Assembly: GCA_963973975.1 (NCBI GenBank)
Contig: CAXBCF010000035.1
Span: 1-21,920 of the forward strand
DNA: 21,920 bases
Direction: 5' to 3'
Source: UBA1494_A sp963973975
GTDB taxonomy: Bacteria; Bacteroidota; Bacteroidia; Flavobacteriales_E; Vicingaceae
Part shown: one piece after another, positions 7,764-14,087 of the stretch
Layout: each line of letters begins with the position of its first letter
Position numbering within the stretch: the first letter of the stretch is position 1
Program-made: the position numbers and the translations under genes
The notes under the pieces: generated by a model
Databases searched by the model: none
Told to the model about the DNA's origin: nothing
Seen by the model: the letters and a program-made list of their open reading frames with translations, nothing else

Positions 7764-9638
7764 TTAGGCTCTCTCAGCCAAACTCAACCATCTTTCAGAT
7801 TTCTGATCAATCTCTTCCATCAATTTTCCCAAGTCCTCAGAAATGGCAATTAATTCTTCAGAATTAATCGAAGCATCTGAAAGTTTTTCGGTCAAGGTCG
7901 CTTTCTTTGCCTCCAAGGTTTCAATCTCTTTTTCAAGCTTGTTGTATTCCCTGCGTTCGTTGTAGCTCAGTTTCGTTTCGTAAGGATTTTCCTTTTCGCT
8001 TTTTGTTTCTACAACTTTTGGCGCTTGCGCGATTTGATTGGGTTTATTATTGGCTTGCTTTTGCAATTCAATTATTTCGCTATAAGTGGCATTGTAGTCT
8101 TTTATTTCGCCATTTCCACTGAAGTAAAAAATGTGCTCAGCCAAATGATCCATAAAGGCGCGATCATGTGATACAATAATCAAGCAACCTGAAAACTCCA
8201 TTAAGAAATCTTCTAAAATTTGAATCGTTTTGATGTCCAAATCATTGGTAGGCTCATCCAAAATCAAGAAATTCGGATTGCTCATTAGTACTGTTAATAG
8301 ATACAATCGTTTTTTCTCCCCTCCACTGAGTTTCGAAACGGGAGTGTATTGCTGCTTAGGCGGAAATAAAAAGCGTTCCAACAATTGTGAAGCGGTAATT
8401 TTTCTCCCTTTTTCTAAAGGAATAATTTCCGCAATGTCTTTAACAACATCAATGATTCGCTTATCTTCTTTTAATTGAATTCCGCTTTGGGTGTAGTAGC
8501 CAAATTGCACTGTTTCTCCAGTGACGATTTTTCCGCCATCAATTTTCTCCAATCCCATTAATAGGTTGAGGAAAGTAGTTTTTCCTACGCCGTTTTTACC
8601 AGCTATTCCAATACGATCGCCTTTTTTGAAGACGTAGTTAAAATCATCAACTATTTTTAAGTCTCCATACGCTTTTCGAACATGGTGCAATTCTAAAATT
8701 TTACCACCAAGGCGCTCCGATTTAATGGAAAGTTGAACTTGCTCTTTCTTTGTTTTTTGCTTTGCCTTGTTTTCAGTATCGTAAAAACTGTCTATTCTAG
8801 ATTTTGATTTGGTGCTTCTTGCCTTTGGCATTCTGCGCATCCATTCCACTTCCTTGCGATAAAGGTTTTTAGCCTTATCGATTTCGCTTGCAGTGTTTTC
8901 TTCTCGCTCAGCTTTTTTCTCAATAAAGTATTCGTAGTCGCCATTGTATTTATAGGCACTTCCCTGATCGAGTTCTAGTATTTGATTGCACACCTTGTTT
9001 AAAAAGTAGCGGTCGTGAGTAACTACAAATAAACTTACATTTTGAGCTGAAAAATACTCTTCCAACCATTCAATCATTGAAATATCCAAGTGGTTAGTAG
9101 GCTCATCGAGAATTAAAACATCAGGTTCGTCAACAAGCAATTTGATTAAAGCAATGCGCTTTTTTTGCCCGCCTGAAAGCACTTCAATGGATTGGTTTTT
9201 CTCTAATGAATCCATTCCGAAAACACTCAGCAACTTATCAATTTTTGCTTCAAAATCCCAAGCTTTTGAACTGTCCATTTGATTCAACGCCTCTTGCATT
9301 GCTTCGTCATCATTTGGATTGTCCAATGCATGTTGATAGCTGTTGATTGCTTTTACAAAATCATTATCGGCTCCATATAAAACCTCTTTCACCGTTTTAA
9401 ACTCTTTGAAAGGATTGTCTTGCTTCAAGTACCCAATGGAAATGGAATTTCGCCAAACAATGTTTCCCTCATCGGGATTAATTGTGCCAGCAAGCATTTC
9501 CAACAAGGTTGTTTTTCCTTCGCCATTTTTAGCAACCAAAGCCATTTTCTGCCCTTGTTCGATTCCAAAGCTAACATTTGAGAATAAGACTCTTTCTCCA
9601 TAACGTTTTGAGATGCCTTCAACTGATAATAGGTTCAT
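7764..9638 (-). CDS. ABC-F family ATPase (Uup-like)
   Basis: A 624-residue cytoplasmic ATPase with two ABC domains and no membrane segments. Members of this family act on ribosomes (translation factors or resistance proteins), not in transport. Domain 1 has Walker A AKNGEGKTT (36-44), signature LSGGQKKR (154-161) and LILDEPTNHLD (175-185). Domain 2 has GKNGVGKTT (347-355), LSGGEKKR (437-444) and LILDEPTNDLD (458-468). The inter-domain linker (about 240-300) is basic with WMRRMPKARSTKSKSR, as in Uup proteins. The C-terminal 65 or so residues (YNERREYNKLEKEIETLEAK and on) form a charged coiled coil, also Uup-like. Its ATG overlaps the stop of the TPR lipoprotein as ATGA, so the two are probably translationally coupled. 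Whether it has a DNA-transposition, ribosome-assembly or antibiotic-protection role cannot be read from sequence. Confidence 0.93.
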   Translation of the reverse strand: MNLLSVEGISKRYGERVLFSNVSFGIEQGQKMALVAKNGEGKTTLLEMLAGTINPDEGNIVWRNSISIGYLKQDNPFKEFKTVKEVLYGADNDFVKAINSYQHALDNPNDDEAMQEALNQMDSSKAWDFEAKIDKLLSVFGMDSLEKNQSIEVLSGGQKKRIALIKLLVDEPDVLILDEPTNHLDISMIEWLEEYFSAQNVSLFVVTHDRYFLNKVCNQILELDQGSAYKYNGDYEYFIEKKAEREENTASEIDKAKNLYRKEVEWMRRMPKARSTKSKSRIDSFYDTENKAKQKTKKEQVQLSIKSERLGGKILELHHVRKAYGDLKIVDDFNYVFKKGDRIGIAGKNGVGKTTFLNLLMGLEKIDGGKIVTGETVQFGYYTQSGIQLKEDKRIIDVVKDIAEIIPLEKGRKITASQLLERFLFPPKQQYTPVSKLSGGEKKRLYLLTVLMSNPNFLILDEPTNDLDIKTIQILEDFLMEFSGCLIIVSHDRAFMDHLAEHIFYFSGNGEIKDYNATYSEIIELQKQANNKPNQIAQAPKVVETKSEKENPYETKLSYNERREYNKLEKEIETLEAKKATLTEKLSDASINSEELIAISEDLGKLMEEIDQKSERWLSLAERA

Positions 9639-10672
9639 AAAGGTGCAGTTACTCGACTTAGTCCTTTTGCAGCTAAATCGTAGTCAGGTTTAATTGATAA
9701 GGCTTTTCGGTAATCTTTGGCAGCATTGTTAATGTCGCCCATTAATTCGAAAGAATACCCTCTGTTGTAGTAAGCTTCAATATAATTAGAGTCCACTTCA
9801 ATTGCAGCTGTGAAGTAGGGGAGTGCTTGCCGATAAAGTTTGAGGTAATACATGTGAATGTAGCCCAAATTATGGTGTGCTTCTCGAAAGTCAGGGTGAT
9901 ATTCTATGGCTGTTTTATAGGTTTTCATTGCCTCGTTATACATTTCATGTTCTTGCTCAAACATACCTTTTGCATAAAGCACTTGCTTGTTTTTTGGATC
10001 AATTCTTAAAGCATTTTCTAAGTAATCGATTGCTATTGCATCATGTTTAAGAGAAAAAACATAGCCCAATTCCAAAAAAGCATCTAAAAAGTCAGGGTTT
10101 TGCTCCACAGCTGTTTGGTAGCTACTTATCGACCTTGCAGTATCACCCATTTCAAGAAAATTATAACCTTTCAAGTAATAGGCCTTCGCATTAAATTTAT
10201 CATACTTTATCGCAAGATCAGCGTTGTTTAATGACTTTTCATTGTTTTTCGCCAACAAGTAAAGTTCTGAGAGTTCAACATAAACTCGTGCATCAGTCGG
10301 ATGATAAACCTGTGCTTTTTCCAACATTCTCAAACCTAGGTTAAGTTTTCCTCTCTTGCTTAAAAAATTTGCTTGGGCGATTAAAGTGGTAAGTTTGGTA
10401 GAATCTATTTTAAAAGCACGGTCTAAATCTTCTAATGCTGATTTGGTATCATTGATAGAATCGTATAATTGAGCACGTTTTAAATACAAGTCAGGATTCG
10501 AAACATCGTTTAGGATAGCTTTATTGATTGATGATAAAATAGAATCTAGTTTATCATCGTTAGATTCTTGCTCAATTGTTTGATTTTCTTGAACTTCTAT
10601 AGTTTCAGTTTTTGGTGCTTGATTTTCACAAGCAAAAAGAAAAAAGCTTACTAAAATAAAAATGTACTTCAT
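9635..10672 (-). CDS. TPR-repeat lipoprotein
   Basis: A 345-residue secreted protein anchored by lipid. I chose the ATG at 10672: it gives MKYIFILVSFFLFAC, a short lipoprotein signal peptide with lipobox LFAC and Cys15. A longer frame exists upstream but would start at a TTG inside the hairpin at 10680-10711. After a Q/E/S-rich linker (about 16-40) come eight or nine tetratricopeptide repeats (about 45-335), with the usual A, Y, G and P spacing in stretches such as AKAYYLKGYNFLEMGD and EAYYNRGYSFELMGD. TPRs bind partner proteins, so this is a scaffold, possibly at the outer membrane. Its stop overlaps the start of the ABC-F gene (ATGA). A functional link with that cytoplasmic ATPase is not obvious. 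Confidence 0.9.
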   Translation of the reverse strand: MKYIFILVSFFLFACENQAPKTETIEVQENQTIEQESNDDKLDSILSSINKAILNDVSNPDLYLKRAQLYDSINDTKSALEDLDRAFKIDSTKLTTLIAQANFLSKRGKLNLGLRMLEKAQVYHPTDARVYVELSELYLLAKNNEKSLNNADLAIKYDKFNAKAYYLKGYNFLEMGDTARSISSYQTAVEQNPDFLDAFLELGYVFSLKHDAIAIDYLENALRIDPKNKQVLYAKGMFEQEHEMYNEAMKTYKTAIEYHPDFREAHHNLGYIHMYYLKLYRQALPYFTAAIEVDSNYIEAYYNRGYSFELMGDINNAAKDYRKALSIKPDYDLAAKGLSRVTAPL

Positions 10673-10679
10673 AAAATAT

Positions 10680-10711
10680 AAGCGCTTAAATTTTTTCAAA
10701 TTTAAGCGCTT
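10680..10711 (-). terminator. perfect 14-bp hairpin after recA, abutting the lipoprotein start
   Basis: Arms AAGCGCTTAAATTT (10680-10693) and AAATTTAAGCGCTT (10698-10711) are exact reverse complements around a 4-nt loop. It lies 62 nt past the recA stop and ends only 7 nt before the lipoprotein ATG, with TATATTT between. It could be a recA terminator with a poor U-tract, a processing site, or a fold that occludes the ribosome at the lipoprotein start. The same palindrome works on both strands. Confidence 0.7.
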
Positions 10712-10773
10712 GTTTTGTACTAGGATGATTATTCTACTTATTATTTCTTAAGAAAAAAACACTTACAAAATAT

Positions 10774-11808
10774 TTAGTTTACAGTCACTTGCATTGCTTC
10801 AACAATCTTAGCTTCTAATTCATCCATCAATTCAGGATTATCTTCCACCAAAGATTTCACAGCATCTCTTCCTTGTCCGAGTTTGGTTTCACCATAACTA
10901 AACCAACTTCCGCTTTTGTTGATTACACCAAGTTCAACTCCCATGTCAATTATTTCACCAGATTTTGAAATTCCTGTTCCATACATGATGTCGAATTCAG
11001 CTTTTCTAAATGGCGGAGCAATTTTATTTTTTACAATTTTTACTTTAGTTCGATTTCCGACAATTTCTTCTCCATTTTTGATTTGTGCACTTCTGCGAAT
11101 ATCAATTCGAACAGAAGCGTAAAATTTAAGTGCATTTCCACCAGTTGTTGTTTCAGGATTCCCGAACATCACTCCGATTTTTTCACGCAATTGGTTAATG
11201 AAAATACAGGTACAGCCGCTTCTGCTGATGGTACCAGTCATTTTTCTCAATGCTTGAGACATCAATCTCGCTTGTAAGCCCATTCTTGAATCACCCATTT
11301 CACCTTCAATCTCCGCTTTTGGCGTCAATGCTGCAACTGAGTCAATCACAATTAGGTCAATCGCTCCTGAGCGTATTAAGTTGTCTGCAATCTCTAAAGC
11401 TTGCTCACCATTGTCGGGTTGAGAAATCAGAAGGTTTTCGGTGTCAACACCTAAACTTTTAGCATAAAACTTATCGAAAGCGTGCTCTGCATCAATAAAT
11501 GCTGCAATTCCACCTTGTTTTTGAACTTCTGCAATGGCGTGAATTGTTAAGGTTGTTTTACCTGAAGATTCAGGGCCATATATTTCAATCACTCTTCCTC
11601 GTGGATATCCGCCAACTCCCAATGCCAAATCTAGCGCAACTGATCCAGAAGGAATGGCTTCAATTGATTCATCAACAACTTGATCTCCCAAACGCATGAT
11701 GGAACCTTTTCCATAGGTTTTATCGAGTTTGTCCATTGTTAGTTGCAAGGCCTTTAGTTTATCCTTGTTTATTTCTTTTTTTTCGTCTTTATCTTTTGCT
11801 GCTGCCAT
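10774..11808 (-). CDS. recA: recombinase RecA
   Basis: A full-length 344-residue RecA, the ATP-dependent strand-exchange protein of homologous recombination. Walker A GPESSGKTT is at 78-86 and Walker B LIVIDSVAAL at 152-161. The MAW region GVGGYPRGRVIEIYGPE precedes it, and the DNA-binding loop L2 lies in the stretch around IGVMFGNPETTTGGNALKFY (211-230). The N-terminus has a charged helix (KDKDEKKEINKDKLKAL) and the C-terminus a short acidic tail. There is no intein or frameshift. The gene starts 11 nt after the bcp stop, so bcp and recA are probably one transcript whose promoter region is shared with divergent nth. No E. coli-type LexA box was recognised upstream. Confidence 0.99.
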   Translation of the reverse strand: MAAAKDKDEKKEINKDKLKALQLTMDKLDKTYGKGSIMRLGDQVVDESIEAIPSGSVALDLALGVGGYPRGRVIEIYGPESSGKTTLTIHAIAEVQKQGGIAAFIDAEHAFDKFYAKSLGVDTENLLISQPDNGEQALEIADNLIRSGAIDLIVIDSVAALTPKAEIEGEMGDSRMGLQARLMSQALRKMTGTISRSGCTCIFINQLREKIGVMFGNPETTTGGNALKFYASVRIDIRRSAQIKNGEEIVGNRTKVKIVKNKIAPPFRKAEFDIMYGTGISKSGEIIDMGVELGVINKSGSWFSYGETKLGQGRDAVKSLVEDNPELMDELEAKIVEAMQVTVN

Positions 11809-11819
11809 TGTCGTGTATA

Positions 11820-12275
11820 TTAAGCGTTAAGTATTTGTGCTGTATGATCTTTTGTTTTTACTTTTTCTATGATGTTTTCGATTTTACCTTCCTCATCAAT
11901 AACAAATGTTTTTCGAATAATGCCTTCGTATTCTTTCCCCATAAATTTCTTAGGTCCCCAAGCATTGTAAGCATTGATTACTTTTTTATCTTCATCGGCA
12001 ATCAATTGAAAGGGTAAATCGTATTTAGCAATAAACTTTTGATGCTTTTCAGCCTTATCGGCGCTTACACCAATCACTTCATAGCCTTTAGCTTTCAAAT
12101 CGTTGTAGTTGTCTCTCAAATTACAGGCTTCTGCGGTGCAACCCGGAGTATCGTCTTTTGGGTAGAAGTAAAGCACTACCTTTTTTCCTTTTAACTTAGA
12201 AAGCGAAACAGTTTCACCTGCTTGATTTTTTGCTTCAAAACTTGGTGCTGCTTCTCCTATTTTTAAATTACTCAT
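11820..12275 (-). CDS. bcp: thioredoxin-dependent thiol peroxidase (BCP-type peroxiredoxin)
   Basis: A 151-residue cytoplasmic peroxiredoxin of the BCP/PrxQ group that reduces hydrogen peroxide and organic hydroperoxides using thioredoxin. The active site DDTPGCTAEACNLRD holds the peroxidatic Cys46 and the resolving Cys51 four residues between them, the arrangement of E. coli Bcp. The thioredoxin fold (KKVVLYFYPK, GYEVIGVSADKAEKHQKF, IIRKTFVIDEEGKI) is complete. It is the first gene of a bcp-recA unit, an association of oxidative-stress defence with DNA repair. A TTG-N21-TACTTTAT promoter candidate and a perfect palindrome lie in its leader region. Confidence 0.97.
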   Translation of the reverse strand: MSNLKIGEAAPSFEAKNQAGETVSLSKLKGKKVVLYFYPKDDTPGCTAEACNLRDNYNDLKAKGYEVIGVSADKAEKHQKFIAKYDLPFQLIADEDKKVINAYNAWGPKKFMGKEYEGIIRKTFVIDEEGKIENIIEKVKTKDHTAQILNA

Positions 12276-12299
12276 TGATAAAATATTTGTTCATTAGTG

Positions 12300-12322
12300 T
12301 TGTGACGAAATTCTCGTCACAA
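12300..12322. promoter_or_regulatory. perfect 23-bp palindrome between bcp-recA and nth
   Basis: Arms TTGTGACGA (12300-12308) and TCGTCACAA (12314-12322) are exact reverse complements with an AATTC spacer. It lies 24 nt upstream of the bcp ATG and 67 nt upstream of the nth ATG, in the only gap between the divergent units. Its GC content is higher than the flanks, which makes chance less likely. It could be an operator or a 5'-UTR hairpin of the bcp-recA transcript. Confidence 0.5.
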
Positions 12323-12331
12323 TTGCTGCGA

Positions 12332-12363
12332 ATAAAGTAACAATTATTTTTAAATACTTGCAA
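12332..12363 (-). promoter_or_regulatory. candidate promoter for bcp-recA
   Basis: On the minus strand TTG (12363-12361) precedes TACTTTAT (12339-12332) with 21 nt between, within the accepted Bacteroidota spacing. Transcription would start around 12325, placing the palindrome at the very start of the leader. The -7 box departs from TAnnTTTG in its last two bases. Confidence 0.4.
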
Positions 12364-12374
12364 TATTATTCAGT

Positions 12375-12382
12375 TATTTTTG
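12375..12382 (+). promoter_or_regulatory. candidate -7 element for nth
   Basis: TATTTTTG matches TAnnTTTG and lies 7 nt before the nth ATG, which would give a leaderless or nearly leaderless mRNA. The nearest upstream TTG is 14 nt away, short of the usual 17-23 nt. The call is weak. Confidence 0.25.
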
Positions 12383-12389
12383 TCCTACC

Positions 12390-13025
12390 ATGAAGAAACC
12401 CGAGAAAGTCAGTTTTGTTATTAACAAGTTAGAAGAATTATATCCCGAAACTCCAATTCCGCTTAATCACACTGATAATTTCACTTTATTAATTGCAGTT
12501 TTGCTCTCTGCACAATGTACTGATGAGCGCGTCAACCAAGTGACACCTGCACTTTTTGAATTGGCTAATTCTCCTGAAAGAATGAGCCAAAAAAGCATTG
12601 CCGAGATTCAAGCAATAATTCGCCCTTGTGGTTTATCCCCTCAAAAATCAAAAGCAATTTATAATTTATCGAATATTTTGGTAGATCAGTTTAATGGAAA
12701 AGTACCTGACAGTTTTGAGAGTTTAGAAACCTTACCAGGTGTAGGACATAAAACGGCTTCAGTAGTTATGTCACAGGGCTTTGGTGTTCCAGCATTTCCC
12801 GTTGATACGCACATCCATCGTTTGATTTATCGTTGGGGCCTTTCCAATGGAAAAAATGTAGTGCAAACTGAAAAAGATTGCAAACGCTTATTCCCAAAAG
12901 AAATTTGGAATAAATTGCACTTGCAAATTATCTTTTTTGGCAGAGAGTATTGCAAAGCCCGAGGACATCAAGCCGAAGCTTGTCCGATTTGCTCTAAAGT
13001 TGGCAGAGCGAATTTGTTTCGCTAA
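12390..13025 (+). CDS. nth: endonuclease III (DNA glycosylase/AP lyase)
   Basis: A 211-residue HhH-GPD DNA glycosylase that excises oxidised pyrimidines and nicks at the abasic site. The helix-hairpin-helix LPGVGHKTA is at 115-123 with catalytic Lys121, and the catalytic Asp139 is in VDTH. LLIAVLLSAQCTDERVN (33-49) is the family's N-terminal signature. The C-terminal iron-sulfur loop is unusual. E. coli Nth has C-x6-C-x2-C-x5-C, but here I see only C188, C198 and C201 (C-x9-C-x2-C) with no fourth Cys before the end at residue 211. The cluster may be absent or use another ligand. The gene is divergent from bcp-recA and ends 1 nt from the converging 66-residue gene. Confidence 0.96.
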   Translation: MKKPEKVSFVINKLEELYPETPIPLNHTDNFTLLIAVLLSAQCTDERVNQVTPALFELANSPERMSQKSIAEIQAIIRPCGLSPQKSKAIYNLSNILVDQFNGKVPDSFESLETLPGVGHKTASVVMSQGFGVPAFPVDTHIHRLIYRWGLSNGKNVVQTEKDCKRLFPKEIWNKLHLQIIFFGREYCKARGHQAEACPICSKVGRANLFR

Positions 13026-13026
13026 C

Positions 13027-13227
13027 TCAATTTAATATATTTTCTATGTAGCCCACTTGTTTGGAAGGATTAAGTTCCAATGCTTTTGAGTAAGCTAAAA
13101 TTGAGTTCACTGATTTTTGAGAAGGAGCGTGTTTTCCTTCAACTTCCTCAGTGTAATCGAGCAGTTTATAAATGGTAACTTTTTTGGAATTGGGTGTTTC
13201 TTGAGAGAAAGGAGTAGAATTTTTCAT
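13027..13227 (-). CDS. small conserved-looking hypothetical protein
   Basis: A 66-residue protein I do not recognise. It is soluble, with no signal peptide or membrane segment. A Ser/Thr-rich N-terminus (MKNSTPFSQETPNSKK) leads into two likely helices, around TIYKLLDYTEEVEG and SVNSILAYSKALEL, ending YIENILN. The ATG, stop and normal codon use of the neighbourhood support it as a real gene. It lies 89 nt downstream of the ECF sigma factor on the same strand, so it may be its operon partner. It lacks the membrane segment and zinc motif of usual anti-sigma factors. Its stop is 1 nt from the nth stop. Confidence 0.6.
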   Translation of the reverse strand: MKNSTPFSQETPNSKKVTIYKLLDYTEEVEGKHAPSQKSVNSILAYSKALELNPSKQVGYIENILN

Positions 13228-13316
13228 ACGCTTTGTTTGGTTTTAGAGGTTTCATATCTTCTCTAAACGCAAGCGAATAAAAGTTATTGCATGAAGGTTA
13301 GGAATAAATCCATATT

Positions 13317-13901
13317 CTAATTCACATAAGTGATTTTCTTCTTATCAATCATTTTTCTCAAGTTTATCAATGCATAGCGCATTCTTCCCAAAGCAGTGTT
13401 GATGCTCACATTGGTTTGTTCAGCAATTTCTTTGAAACTCATGTCATAATAAAGGCGCATCATCAAAACTTCTTTTTGATCGCTTGGTAATTTGTAGATG
13501 AGTTTTTTTACATCTGCCAACACTTGACCTTTAATGGTTTCTTCCTCAATGCTTGGATTACTATCTTGAATAATATCAAAGATGTCGAAATCTTGTCCGC
13601 CACTAGTAGTTGGGAATTTTTGATTTCTTCTAAAATGATCGATAATCAGATTGTGTGCAATTCGATTGATCCACGGTAAGAATTTCCCTTCTTCACTGTA
13701 GCCACCTTTTTTCAAAGTCCGAATGGCCTTCATAAAAGTTTCTTGAAAAATGTCGTGTGCTAAAGTTCTATCCTTAATTGTAAAAAGGATGTAGGAGAAT
13801 ACTCTGTCTTTGTAGCGGTTTAATATGACTTCGAAAGAAGCTTCATTACCATTCAAATATTGCCTTACTAGTTCTTTGTCACTAATTAACTTGGTTTCCA
13901 T
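13317..13901 (-). CDS. ECF-type RNA polymerase sigma factor
   Basis: A 194-residue group-4 (ECF) sigma-70 factor that would direct RNA polymerase to a specific regulon. Region 2 covers about 20-93: YKDRVFSYILF, AHDIFQETFMKAI (the D-x-x-Q-E-x-F core) and FLPWINRIAHNLIIDHFRR, the -10 contact helix. Region 4 covers about 135-185 with the helix-turn-helix MSFKEIAEQTNVSINTALGRM. The ATG at 13901 is preferred; a TTG two codons upstream is possible but unlikely. No anti-sigma factor with a membrane segment is adjacent; only the 66-residue orphan follows. The regulon is unknown. Confidence 0.93.
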   Translation of the reverse strand: METKLISDKELVRQYLNGNEASFEVILNRYKDRVFSYILFTIKDRTLAHDIFQETFMKAIRTLKKGGYSEEGKFLPWINRIAHNLIIDHFRRNQKFPTTSGGQDFDIFDIIQDSNPSIEEETIKGQVLADVKKLIYKLPSDQKEVLMMRLYYDMSFKEIAEQTNVSINTALGRMRYALINLRKMIDKKKITYVN

Positions 13902-14087
13902 AAACAATTACATTTTGCTAAAAAAAGATAGCTGGTTAAAAAAAGTAATGTTTATGCTATAGGCAATAATTTATTTTAAAAGGTTGAACAATATATTAAA
14001 AATATGTTTCTTAATAAAGAGTGGATAAAAATACCAATTAATTCTCTATTAGTTTTGTCAGTTCAATTACAAACTTAATCAAATTTT

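Noticed and set aside
10673..10699. A longer lipoprotein start upstream of the chosen ATG
   Set aside because: It would begin at TTG inside the perfect hairpin and add nine mostly basic or aromatic residues before an already complete lipoprotein signal peptide.
12300..12322. CRP-type site, because TGTGA and TCACA are present
   Set aside because: The half-sites are separated by 11 bases, not the 6 required for CRP/FNR-family binding; the palindrome is kept as an unassigned element.
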